The notes beneath the pieces are model-generated. The model saw only the letters and a list, made by a program, of their open reading frames with translations, ran no database searches and was not told the DNA's origin. Positions 42,430 to 50,475 of a DNA stretch of 64,000 bases are shown here, piece after piece; the first letter of the stretch is position 1; every line of letters begins with the position of its first letter. The position numbers and the translations under genes were made by a program. The stretch comes from Sphingomonas mollis (GTDB taxonomy: Bacteria > Pseudomonadota > Alphaproteobacteria > Sphingomonadales > Sphingomonadaceae): contig NZ_JAELXS010000001.1 in assembly GCF_016427505.1 (NCBI RefSeq), positions 372,001-436,000 on the forward strand, given 5' to 3'.

Positions 42430-45384
42430 TTACTCCTTGGGGGTCGATAGGGTGGTGGGAGCGGCGACGAGGCCGACTGGCACGCCTCCGCGAACATGAT
42501 GAAGCGTGACGAGCTTGACCGGTTCCAGCGCGGCACCCGGCGCACCGTCGCCGGTGACGGCCAGCGCGATGCTGTTGCGGCCACGGTGGTTCAAAATACC
42601 TTCCGGCACGGGGAAGGTGCGCTGCGGCCCGACATTGGCAGCGAACTGCCCCATCTGCCAGCCGTTGACGAAGATCAGCACGCGGTAACGCCCCGGTCCC
42701 GGCGAACGCGGCGTCGCGGGATCGCCGATCTGGACGCCGATCGTCGCATCGTCACCCTTGGGGACGTTCAGGTCGAAGCGGGTGCGATACCACACCGTTC
42801 CCGGCACCGGCGTCGCCACCGGCACGCTCGCGGGCGTCCAGCCGGCGTCGTCGAAGCCCGGCAGGTGCCAGCCCATCCGCTCGCCATATTGGCCGCCATT
42901 GTTGGCGGGGCCGCGCACGGGATCGGGCAGGTCCTCGCCGCCCAGCTTGCCCTGAATCTTCCACGCCACCGGAACTGCGAAGCTGATGCCGCCGGGCCGC
43001 GCGATCGACACGGAGATCAGTCCGCGCGCTTCCTTGTGGAACTCGTCGGAATCAAGGTCCCAGTTATGGCCGTTGTTGCGCACCATCACGGACAGCACAT
43101 GCTCGCCGGGCGCGGACGCCGCCTCGGGCAACGCAAACTCCGCAACGCCGGTGGTGATCGGGCGGGGCAGGCCGGTCGGCAATTCGTGCTGGCCGATCAG
43201 TTTCCCGTCGAACCACAATTGCAGCATCCCCGCACCGCCCGCGCCATAATGCAGCGCGATCGTCTTCGCCTCGGGCGATCCGGTGAAGCGCCCGCGATAC
43301 CAGACGTCGCCGTCGTGGAAGCCGTAGCCATCCATCGACAGGCTCGGCTGCCCGGTCGGCGGCTTTATCGTGCTGGCATTGCGGCCGCCCGATGCGACCG
43401 CCCATGTGCTGTCATCGAAGCGCGGATCGGTTTCGGGTGATCCCGCCGCCGTCCGCCAAGCGGTCAGTTCCGGCAAGGCCAGTGCACGGGGACCCGCCAG
43501 CGGCGCCCGCGCCACCAGACTGCCGCTCGCCGAACGTCCGGTGGCGACCGATTGCCCGTTCCACCGCACGCGCGCCGCGCCGCTCCACACTTCCAGCGGC
43601 TCGCCGCCAGCCGTATCGCCGGTCAGGCTCAGCGTTCCACCCGCCGGCGCCGCATGTCGCACGAGATTCGGCCCGCGCACCAGCGTCGCCGCATCGGGGC
43701 GGAAGAAGCGCTGCGCCTCCTTCACCTCACCGATCAGCAACGTCAGCGGCGCTTTGCCCCCCTCGATCCGCACCCGCGCAAGGCCGGTGTGCGCATAGTT
43801 CAGCTTCAGATCGCGCTTGCCCGCATCCCAGCTGGACGAGACATCGCCCTCCAGCACGGTGACCTTCGGCGCGGCGGCGAAGCGCAGCACGGTCTCGCCC
43901 TTCTCGCCCGGACGGCCGTAGAACAGCGCGATATCCTCCGCCCCCCGCCGCAACGAGGTCTGCAATTCGGAGGTCGAATAGACCAACCGCTGGCGTTCGA
44001 GATCATACCCCGCCAGCAACAGCTTCGCGTCCAGCCCATGCAACTCGCTGGCGAAACTATAGCGGCCATCTGGCAGGTCGGCGGTGATCGTGAAACTCTT
44101 GTCACCACCCGATGTCGACGGCTTGTGCGCCACGAACAGCAACCGCGCATCGGTATCGGGATTGCGATCCGAATAGACCTGCACGTCGGCGACCGACACG
44201 GTGACCGGCGGTGCCTTCACCAGCTTCGCCAGATCGGGAACGCCGGTCGCGAACTGGCCGAGTTGCTTCAGCTCCAGCGCCTTGTCGCGCAAGACGCGCG
44301 GCTCCGAAATCGCCGAGCCGTAATCATACGACGTATACACCACCGGGGCCGGCAACCAGCCCCAGCTGGTGCCGCCATAGCCCATGTAGAAACTCTGCGC
44401 GGCGATGCCGTTGGCGATGTTGGTGCCATAGAACACGCGCTGGTAACCGACGCCGCGCTGGATCGCGTTGCACGGGTACATGCCGTTCGATCCCCAGTAA
44501 TCGAACCAGCCGCCACCGAACTCCGCGATGAACCCCGGCGTCTTGGGCGATGCACTCGCGCCGCCCCGCGCGCCCTCGCCATAAAGGCCCCAGTCGGGGG
44601 CGGGGGCGCCCTTGGTCACGGTGTTGTGGACGGTACAGGTCGCGCCGGGATAGCCGTCGAACGCGTACAGTTCCTGCGGCCCCGGCACCGTCAACGGCAC
44701 GGTCGACGATTTGGGCACCCAATATCCGTTGCGGCCCTGATCGTTGTGGAAGATCGGCACGGTGATGCCGTCGGCGCGCGCCTTGTCGTACAGGTGCTGC
44801 ATGTAGCGCGATTGCGACGGCGTGGTCAGCGCCAGCTCATTCTCGATCTGGTGCAGGATCACGGTGCCGCGCCCGTCATTCAATTGATGGCGCGCGATGA
44901 TCGCGTTGATGCGGGTCAGCCATTCATCAGCCGCCGCCATATATTCGGGATCGTCGGTACGCGCTTTCGCACGCTGGTTGACCAGCCAGCCGGGAAAGCC
45001 GCCGCGCGACAGTTCCGCATTCACATACGGCCCGGCGCGGGTGATGACGTAGAGCCCTTCCTCCTTCGCCATGTCCAGCACCCGGTCCATGTCGCGAATG
45101 CCGGTGAAGTCGTACACGCCCTGTTTCGGGCTGTGATATCCCCAGTCGAAATAGATCGCGACGGCGTTGAACCCGCTCGCCTTCATCTTCTGCAGGATGT
45201 CGCGCCACAGGTCGGGCGAGGGCAGGCGGAACGGGTGGAATTCGCTCGACCAGATCAGCGTCGGCTTGCCGTCGACGATGAACGACCGCTCGTCGAACGC
45301 CACGCGCTGTTTGGCCGGCGCGGCGACCTGCGCGGGGGCGGCGGTGGCGCCAAGCAGCGCGGCGAGAAGGGCGAGACGACGCAT
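42430..45384 (-). CDS. Beta-galactosidase, GH35 family
   Basis: A 984-residue secreted enzyme with a signal peptide (residues 1-18). SEFHPFRLPSPDLWRDILQ near 46 begins the TIM barrel. VILHQIENELAL near 170 holds the acid/base Glu and TPGFIAEFGGGWFDYWG near 255 holds the nucleophile Glu. The C-terminal half carries several jelly-roll domains (GAGMLQLWFDGKLIG and YRVLIFVNGWQMGQFAANVG, blocks typical of GH35). It would release D-galactose from the galactan side chains of rhamnogalacturonan I. The ATG at 45384 shares one base with the rhaM stop, so translation is coupled. Confidence 0.93.
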   Translation of the reverse strand: MRRLALLAALLGATAAPAQVAAPAKQRVAFDERSFIVDGKPTLIWSSEFHPFRLPSPDLWRDILQKMKASGFNAVAIYFDWGYHSPKQGVYDFTGIRDMDRVLDMAKEEGLYVITRAGPYVNAELSRGGFPGWLVNQRAKARTDDPEYMAAADEWLTRINAIIARHQLNDGRGTVILHQIENELALTTPSQSRYMQHLYDKARADGITVPIFHNDQGRNGYWVPKSSTVPLTVPGPQELYAFDGYPGATCTVHNTVTKGAPAPDWGLYGEGARGGASASPKTPGFIAEFGGGWFDYWGSNGMYPCNAIQRGVGYQRVFYGTNIANGIAAQSFYMGYGGTSWGWLPAPVVYTSYDYGSAISEPRVLRDKALELKQLGQFATGVPDLAKLVKAPPVTVSVADVQVYSDRNPDTDARLLFVAHKPSTSGGDKSFTITADLPDGRYSFASELHGLDAKLLLAGYDLERQRLVYSTSELQTSLRRGAEDIALFYGRPGEKGETVLRFAAAPKVTVLEGDVSSSWDAGKRDLKLNYAHTGLARVRIEGGKAPLTLLIGEVKEAQRFFRPDAATLVRGPNLVRHAAPAGGTLSLTGDTAGGEPLEVWSGAARVRWNGQSVATGRSASGSLVARAPLAGPRALALPELTAWRTAAGSPETDPRFDDSTWAVASGGRNASTIKPPTGQPSLSMDGYGFHDGDVWYRGRFTGSPEAKTIALHYGAGGAGMLQLWFDGKLIGQHELPTGLPRPITTGVAEFALPEAASAPGEHVLSVMVRNNGHNWDLDSDEFHKEARGLISVSIARPGGISFAVPVAWKIQGKLGGEDLPDPVRGPANNGGQYGERMGWHLPGFDDAGWTPASVPVATPVPGTVWYRTRFDLNVPKGDDATIGVQIGDPATPRSPGPGRYRVLIFVNGWQMGQFAANVGPQRTFPVPEGILNHRGRNSIALAVTGDGAPGAALEPVKLVTLHHVRGGVPVGLVAAPTTLSTPKE

Positions 45385-45698
45385 CAGGCGAGATGGAACA
45401 GCGGCACGAGCGGCCATTCGACCGGCTTGTTGTCCGGCTCCACGACCATCAATTCGGCCATGTAATCCCACCAGCGCCGCATGACCGGCTGATGCGGCAA
45501 CTGGTCGCTGGTATGATCGTCGCGCCGCTTCAGCACCGCGAACAGCGACAGCGTCTCTTCGTCCAGGAAGATCGAATAGTCATAGATGCCCGCCGCCGAG
45601 ATCGCCTCGGCCAGTTCCGGCCAGATCTCGTCGTGACGACGGCGATACTCGGCGATCGTGCCGGGCTTCAGCTGCATGCGAAACGCGTGAGTGGACAT
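45384..45698 (-). CDS. rhaM: L-rhamnose mutarotase
   Basis: A 104-residue dimeric ferredoxin-like protein that interconverts alpha and beta anomers of L-rhamnose. The family pattern is complete: FRMQLKPGTIAEYRRRHDEI, the catalytic His in RRRHDEIWPEL, YSIFLDEETLSLFA and RWWDYMAELM followed by VEPDN. The ATG follows GGAGGAG. Placement between GH28 and GH35 genes in the pectin cluster, not beside the rhamnose catabolic genes at 55-63 kb, ties the two modules together. Confidence 0.96.
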   Translation of the reverse strand: MSTHAFRMQLKPGTIAEYRRRHDEIWPELAEAISAAGIYDYSIFLDEETLSLFAVLKRRDDHTSDQLPHQPVMRRWWDYMAELMVVEPDNKPVEWPLVPLFHLA

Positions 45699-45776
45699 CG
45701 ACTCCTCCGTCCGTTGATTATGTGGAACAACGGATCATTATCTGGGAGTCATGCCCGATCCAGGCGAGGTCGTCAA

Positions 45777-47327
45777 TTACGACGCAGCGTCGATCCTGAC
45801 ATTCCGACCGTCGCGCACGACCGGCTCGCCGCTTGCGCGCAAGTCCGTGATGCGAACGTTGCGTGCGTCCTCGACGATCACCGGCGGCCGTGTGTCGGGC
45901 GTGTCGGTGGCGATCGTCAGCCCCTTCACCGCCAGCCCCCGGACGTGACGGACATACAGGCCATAAGCCGGCAGCGTGCCGAACATGCTCGGTTCCGGAT
46001 AGCCGTCCCGCGCCTCCGGCACCACCCGAGCCGCCTCTGCCGCCGTGCCGCCGCCGGCATAGCGCAGGTCGATATTGGTCAATCGCACATCCTCGACCGG
46101 CCGGTCGGGCAGGCCGGCGATCGTCGCGGCATAGCGCGGGTCGATGCCGGTCGCGGTCAGGTTGGCGATCGATACATGCCGCAGCCGGCCGACACCCGTC
46201 CCCGCCGGCCCACGCCGCCGGTCGCCCAGCCGCAGGAACAAGGGTGCGGTCGTCACTTCCTCCATCGACAGGTTGCGCGCCGTCACCTCCTCCAGCACGC
46301 CGCCATCGACCATTTCGATCGCGAGGCCGCGTGAGCGCAGGAAGCGGCAGTCCTCGATCCTGATCCGCCGGAAACCGCCGGTCGATTCGGTGCCCAGCTT
46401 GATCCGCCCGGTCACGCGGTCGCGGTCGGGCGCCAGTGCCTGCGTGCGCCCGCGCGTACCGTCCAGCAGCGTGCCGGGGTCGTATCCCGATACCGTGCAG
46501 CCGGTGATCGTCACGTCCTCGCACGCCCGCGTCTCGCCCAATGCATAGCTGGCCTTCAACACGATCGCGTCGTCATTGGGGCTGTTGACCTGGCAGTCGC
46601 GGATGGTGACGTGGCGGCAGGCGTCGATGTCGATGCCGTCGCGGTTGGTGTCGATGCGGAGCCGCTCGATCGCCACATCGTCGCATCCGGTGGCGAGGAT
46701 CGCGAAATGCCCGCCGCGGGCGATCGTCAGGTCGGCGATCCGCACCCGCCGCGCATTCTTCAGCGCGATCGCCTTGTTCCCGCGGCCGTTCATCAGGCTG
46801 CGGTCTGGTTCCAGTTGCCGCATCTCCGATGCCGTCACACCGCGCATTGAGGCGGGATGCGATCCTGCCTTTGTCCACCGCGCGCCCGGACCCTCGCGGG
46901 TCAGGCCGATGCCGTCGATCATGCCGGGGCCGATGATCGCGACGTCATGCACGCCGTCGCCCCAGATCAGGCTGTTGTGGAAATGGCTGTGTCCGAAATC
47001 CTGATACACATCGTTCGAGGGCGGTTCGGGCAGGTCATATCCACCTGCATGACGGGCCGGATCGGCCGCCTCGATCACCGCGCCCTCCGCCAGCATCAAC
47101 GTGATGCCGCTCAGCAACCGGATCGAGAAACACAGATACCGCCCCGCCGGCACCAGCACCGTCCCGCCCGTCCGTGCCACCGCGACGATCGCGCGGTTTA
47201 TCGCGTCATGGTCCAGCGCGACGCCATCGCCCTTCGCCCCGAAGTTGCGCACATCGACGGGGACCGTCGTGGCGGTGAGCAGCGGCATCGCCAGTCCTGC
47301 GCCGATCAATGTCCGGCGTCCGATCAC
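45777..47327 (-). CDS. GH28-like polygalacturonase/exo-rhamnogalacturonase family protein
   Basis: A 516-residue right-handed beta-helix protein with a signal (GRRTLIGAGLAMPLL; twin Arg could make it Tat-exported). VRNFGAKGDGVALDHDAINR is the usual GH28/pectate-lyase start. The catalytic region reads DTNRDGIDIDAC near 228 and SPNDDAIVLKA near 247, then RIKLGTESTGGF near 307. The Asp residues of the NTDG and DD motifs are present, but the GHG histidine motif is replaced by a GTES block, as in some bacterial members. It starts with GTG at 47327; the ribosome binding site is weak. It probably trims galacturonate or rhamnogalacturonan oligosaccharides outside the cytoplasm. Confidence 0.82.
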   Translation of the reverse strand: MIGRRTLIGAGLAMPLLTATTVPVDVRNFGAKGDGVALDHDAINRAIVAVARTGGTVLVPAGRYLCFSIRLLSGITLMLAEGAVIEAADPARHAGGYDLPEPPSNDVYQDFGHSHFHNSLIWGDGVHDVAIIGPGMIDGIGLTREGPGARWTKAGSHPASMRGVTASEMRQLEPDRSLMNGRGNKAIALKNARRVRIADLTIARGGHFAILATGCDDVAIERLRIDTNRDGIDIDACRHVTIRDCQVNSPNDDAIVLKASYALGETRACEDVTITGCTVSGYDPGTLLDGTRGRTQALAPDRDRVTGRIKLGTESTGGFRRIRIEDCRFLRSRGLAIEMVDGGVLEEVTARNLSMEEVTTAPLFLRLGDRRRGPAGTGVGRLRHVSIANLTATGIDPRYAATIAGLPDRPVEDVRLTNIDLRYAGGGTAAEAARVVPEARDGYPEPSMFGTLPAYGLYVRHVRGLAVKGLTIATDTPDTRPPVIVEDARNVRITDLRASGEPVVRDGRNVRIDAAS

Positions 47328-47351
47328 GCCACTTTGACCATAGAAGAAGGT

Positions 47352-47533
47352 GGGTTCGCGCGGAGGCGCGGAGACGCGGAGAAGAAGAGAAGGTCAAGGC
47401 GCTGCGCGCGGCTTCGTCTCGACGCCGCAGGCGTCTTCGATAAAGACTGCCCCCGCCGGATGGCGCTCCGTCGCATCACCTGTGACGACGACCACTCCTT
47501 CTTCTCCGCGCCTCCGCGCCTCCGCGCGAACCC
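47352..47533. repeat. Palindromic intergenic repeat, family D, copy 1
   Basis: About 180 bp with inverted ends GGTTCGCGCGGAGGCGCGGA and TCCGCGCCTCCGCGCGAACC. The middle includes GCTGCGCGCGGCT and a CGCCGCAGGCGTCTT block. A second copy in the opposite orientation is at 54468-54649. It fills the gap between GH28 and the esterase gene. Confidence 0.85.
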
Positions 47534-47574
47534 ATTCAGACCCCAGCCGCGCAGGACCACCGCTCGCTGCACGA

Positions 47575-48537
47575 TCACGCCGCCACCCACCCATGCCGCG
47601 CCGCAAACGCCGCAACCAGATCGAGCCACACATGCGGACGACCATCGCGTCCGATCAGCGGCACACCGTGCCCACCCGCCTCGGCGATCATCATCTCGGA
47701 CGGGATCTTCGCGGCCTGCAACGCGGTGAACATGCGGATGCTGTTGGTGTACGGCACCGTCCTGTCGTCCGCACAGTGACACACGAACGTCGGCGGCATA
47801 TCCGCCGGTACATGCCGCTCCAGCGAGTATGTGTCGCTCATCTGCGTGGTCGGCGCTGACCCCAGCAATTCGCGCTTCGACGGCCCGTGCGCATCCGCCT
47901 CCGCCATCGTCACCACCGGAAAGAACATGCCCACCGCGATCGGTTTCGCCGACAGCGTATCGGCGGCATCGACCGGCTGGTACGTCGCCGACCCCACTTG
48001 CTCCGCCAGTCGCCCGACCAGATGCCCGCCCGCCGAAAAGCCCAGCGCCAGCACCCGCACCGGATCGAAGCCCCACCGCCGCGCGCCGGCGCGGATGATC
48101 CGCATCGCCCGCTGTGCATCCTGCAACGGCGCATCCGGCCCGGCCGCCCAGTTGTCGTGCGGCAGGCGGTACAACAGCTCGAACGCACTGACGCCGTTCG
48201 CCGCATACATCTGCGCCAGATTCGACGGCGCGTTGCCCACCGCGATCCGGGTGTAGCCGCCGCCGGGGATCATCAGCACCGCCGTGCCGTTCGGCTTCGA
48301 CGCCGGCGTCACCTTCAGCACCGGCGTCGCCAGATGCGTCCACGCGATGTCGTCCGCCGGGCCATCGGGCGACCGCTTCACGAAGGTGTCGGCAACGCTC
48401 AGACCCTCGCCCCCCGGCACGCGCCCCGGCCAGAGCGGAATACGCTGCGCCGGTTTGGCGGACAGTTGCGCGCGCAGCGGCGCGGTCGCGGTCACTCCAG
48501 CGGCGAGTCCAGCGGCCAGTAACGTGCGGCGGTCCAT
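47575..48537 (-). CDS. Tat-exported alpha/beta-hydrolase (pectin-esterase-like)
   Basis: A 320-residue hydrolase with a twin-arginine-like leader (MDRRTLLAAGLAAGVTA). LMIPGGGYTRIAVGNAPSN near 90 is the oxyanion loop (HGGG-like), LALGFSAGGHLVGRL near 162 carries the nucleophile Ser, CHCADDRTVPY near 250 the Asp, and EAGGHGVPL near 285 the His. It belongs with the esterases often linked to pectin and xylan loci, sometimes called xylan or pectin acetylesterases. It begins 4 bp after the CE12 gene stops. Likely role: periplasmic deacetylation of pectic sugars. Confidence 0.82.
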   Translation of the reverse strand: MDRRTLLAAGLAAGVTATAPLRAQLSAKPAQRIPLWPGRVPGGEGLSVADTFVKRSPDGPADDIAWTHLATPVLKVTPASKPNGTAVLMIPGGGYTRIAVGNAPSNLAQMYAANGVSAFELLYRLPHDNWAAGPDAPLQDAQRAMRIIRAGARRWGFDPVRVLALGFSAGGHLVGRLAEQVGSATYQPVDAADTLSAKPIAVGMFFPVVTMAEADAHGPSKRELLGSAPTTQMSDTYSLERHVPADMPPTFVCHCADDRTVPYTNSIRMFTALQAAKIPSEMMIAEAGGHGVPLIGRDGRPHVWLDLVAAFAARHGWVAA

Positions 48538-48541
48538 CGGA

Positions 48542-49741
48542 TCAGTTTCCTGCCGGTCGCTGGTCGCTGGATACGACGCTGGGGGCGATCCGGAATGTGT
48601 CGGGTGCGGGAGGATGCGCGGGGTCGAACGGCGTCAGGCCGGGTGCGAGCATGGCCGCGAGCGGCAGGCCCGACGTCCGTACCGCCTCCGCCACCGCGCG
48701 TGCCAGCCCCCATGCGCCGTAATTGTCGTGATGCGTCGCATCCTTGCCGCCATCGTTGAACGCCAGCGGCGCGCGCGCCGGCCCCAATGCCTCGTAGAAC
48801 GCGATAGACGCGGCGTTCAGGTCGATCAGCGGCACCTTCTCCTCGGCCGCCACCGCGCGCACCGCCCCGGCATAATCCGCGAGCGTCGGCTTGATCCGAT
48901 CGCCCGTCCAGTTCCGCCGCTCGGGCGAGGTGACGAGGATCGGCACCGCGCCCCGCCGCCGGAACTCCGCAATGTACGTGCGCAGCCAGTCGCGATAGGT
49001 CGTCGCGGCCGGCGCATGCGTCTGCGGCCATTGCGCCTTCTGGTCGTTATGCCCGAACTGGATCATCGCCCAGTCGCCCGGGCGTACCCGCGACAGCGCC
49101 TTGTCCAGCCGTAGCTCGGTAACGAACGACTTCAGCGTCTCGCCCGATTCCGCATGGTTCGCCACCGCGATGCCGGAGCCGAAGAATACCGGCAGCATCT
49201 GCCCCCAGCTCGCCGCCGGCTCGAACCGCTGGTCCGTAACAGTTGAATCACCCAGCAAGTACAGCGTCGGCACATCGGCCGGCTCGATCGCCACCGCCGT
49301 CGCGGCGGCGCGGTCGCCCAGTATCTCCAGCGTTAATTTGTCGTCCCAGCTGAACGATCCCGCCTCGCGCGCATTCAGCCGCACCGCGACCCCGCCCGGC
49401 GCATTGGCTGGCGGCGGGGGCAGGGCGGCGGTGCGGACATTGACGACGAAGCTGCGCGTAACCGATCGGCTGCGCGGCACGGCCACGGCGTCAAGCATCA
49501 ACCGCCGGCTCTCCGCCTTGATCGTCGTCTCCGATGCGTGTTTCGGATCGCCCAGCGTCACGGTGACGCGGTAATTGCCCTCGGGCACCTTGACGGAGAA
49601 CAGGCGCGGCTGTCCCGGCTCGAACCCCGATGCACCATCATAGGGCCGCGCTGTTTTCAGGTCGAACCGCTGCGCCACGACGGGCGAGGCGATCATCGCA
49701 ACCATGGCGATTGCGATCAGCCGCGCCGCTATCAACGGCAT
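48542..49741 (-). CDS. Rhamnogalacturonan acetylesterase, CE12 family (two-domain)
   Basis: A 399-residue secreted SGNH-type esterase. Residues 1-23 are a signal peptide, about 25-140 are a beta-sandwich accessory domain (FSVKVPEGNYRVTVTLGDP), and about 155-390 are the catalytic domain. LYLLGDSTVTDQ holds the block I Ser, NHAESGETLKSF block II, IQFGHNDQK block III, and DATHHDNYGAWGLARAVAE the C-terminal Asp/His. It removes acetyl groups from galacturonate in rhamnogalacturonan I, making it accessible to lyases. It overlaps the neighbouring CE12 gene by 10 bp. Confidence 0.93.
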   Translation of the reverse strand: MPLIAARLIAIAMVAMIASPVVAQRFDLKTARPYDGASGFEPGQPRLFSVKVPEGNYRVTVTLGDPKHASETTIKAESRRLMLDAVAVPRSRSVTRSFVVNVRTAALPPPPANAPGGVAVRLNAREAGSFSWDDKLTLEILGDRAAATAVAIEPADVPTLYLLGDSTVTDQRFEPAASWGQMLPVFFGSGIAVANHAESGETLKSFVTELRLDKALSRVRPGDWAMIQFGHNDQKAQWPQTHAPAATTYRDWLRTYIAEFRRRGAVPILVTSPERRNWTGDRIKPTLADYAGAVRAVAAEEKVPLIDLNAASIAFYEALGPARAPLAFNDGGKDATHHDNYGAWGLARAVAEAVRTSGLPLAAMLAPGLTPFDPAHPPAPDTFRIAPSVVSSDQRPAGN

Positions 49742-50475
49742 AGGGGCCGCCGCCGAATCGTCTCCGCGACCGGCAAGCGCGTGCGCTTCAACCCGCCCGC
49801 GACCAGCGCCGCGACACCTTCGGCACCCGCCTTGCTGAAATGCACATCGTCATCGACGCCCTTGGGAAAGCCCGGCCAGTTATCGGCGGCGGTCGCGTGC
49901 AGATAATATCCGCGCGACCCGTCCTCGCCCGCCCGCTCCACCCAGCCGCGCGACAGCAGCGACAGGTCGATCAGCGGCGTCTTCGTCTCTGCCGCGACCT
50001 GCTTGGCCGCATCCTCGTACAGCGGGAAACTGCGCGGCACATGCCCGTCCTTGAACGCGCGGCGGGTGACCGGCGTGATGATGACCGGCAACGCGCCATG
50101 TTTGCGCGCCATGCTCACGAAGCGGCGCAGGTTCGCGATGTAATCGGGAATCGGCGTGAACCGCTCCGCCATCTTCTTCGTATCCGCGTCGTTATGACCG
50201 AACTGGATCAACAGCGTATCGCCGGCTCGAATGTCGGTCGCGATTTTGTCGAACCGCCCCTCCGCGATGAAGCTGCGCGTGCTGCGCCCGCCGATCGCGC
50301 GGTTTTCGACCGCCAGCGGCGTCCAGCAGCGAAGCATCGTGCCCCAGCCGGATTGCGGTGCCTTGTCCGCCTTGTAATCCTGCGCCGTCGAATCGCTGGC
50401 GATGAAGATGCGCGGCGGCTCGGTCGCGCCGACCAGCAATATGGCGGCGAGGGTGGCAAAGGTCGCACGGATCAT
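49732..50475 (-). CDS. Rhamnogalacturonan acetylesterase, CE12 family (single-domain)
   Basis: A 247-residue secreted SGNH esterase, with a signal peptide in residues 1-17. IFIASDSTAQDYK (Ser), NRAIGGRSTRSFI, LIQFGHNDADTKKM and VDDDVHFSKAGAEGVA (Asp/His) are the four SGNH blocks and match YesT/RhgT-type enzymes. It is a second, shorter CE12 enzyme next to the two-domain one; the two may prefer different acetyl positions. The ATG at 50475 overlaps the GH2 stop by 4 bp. Confidence 0.93.
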   Translation of the reverse strand: MIRATFATLAAILLVGATEPPRIFIASDSTAQDYKADKAPQSGWGTMLRCWTPLAVENRAIGGRSTRSFIAEGRFDKIATDIRAGDTLLIQFGHNDADTKKMAERFTPIPDYIANLRRFVSMARKHGALPVIITPVTRRAFKDGHVPRSFPLYEDAAKQVAAETKTPLIDLSLLSRGWVERAGEDGSRGYYLHATAADNWPGFPKGVDDDVHFSKAGAEGVAALVAGGLKRTRLPVAETIRRRPLCR

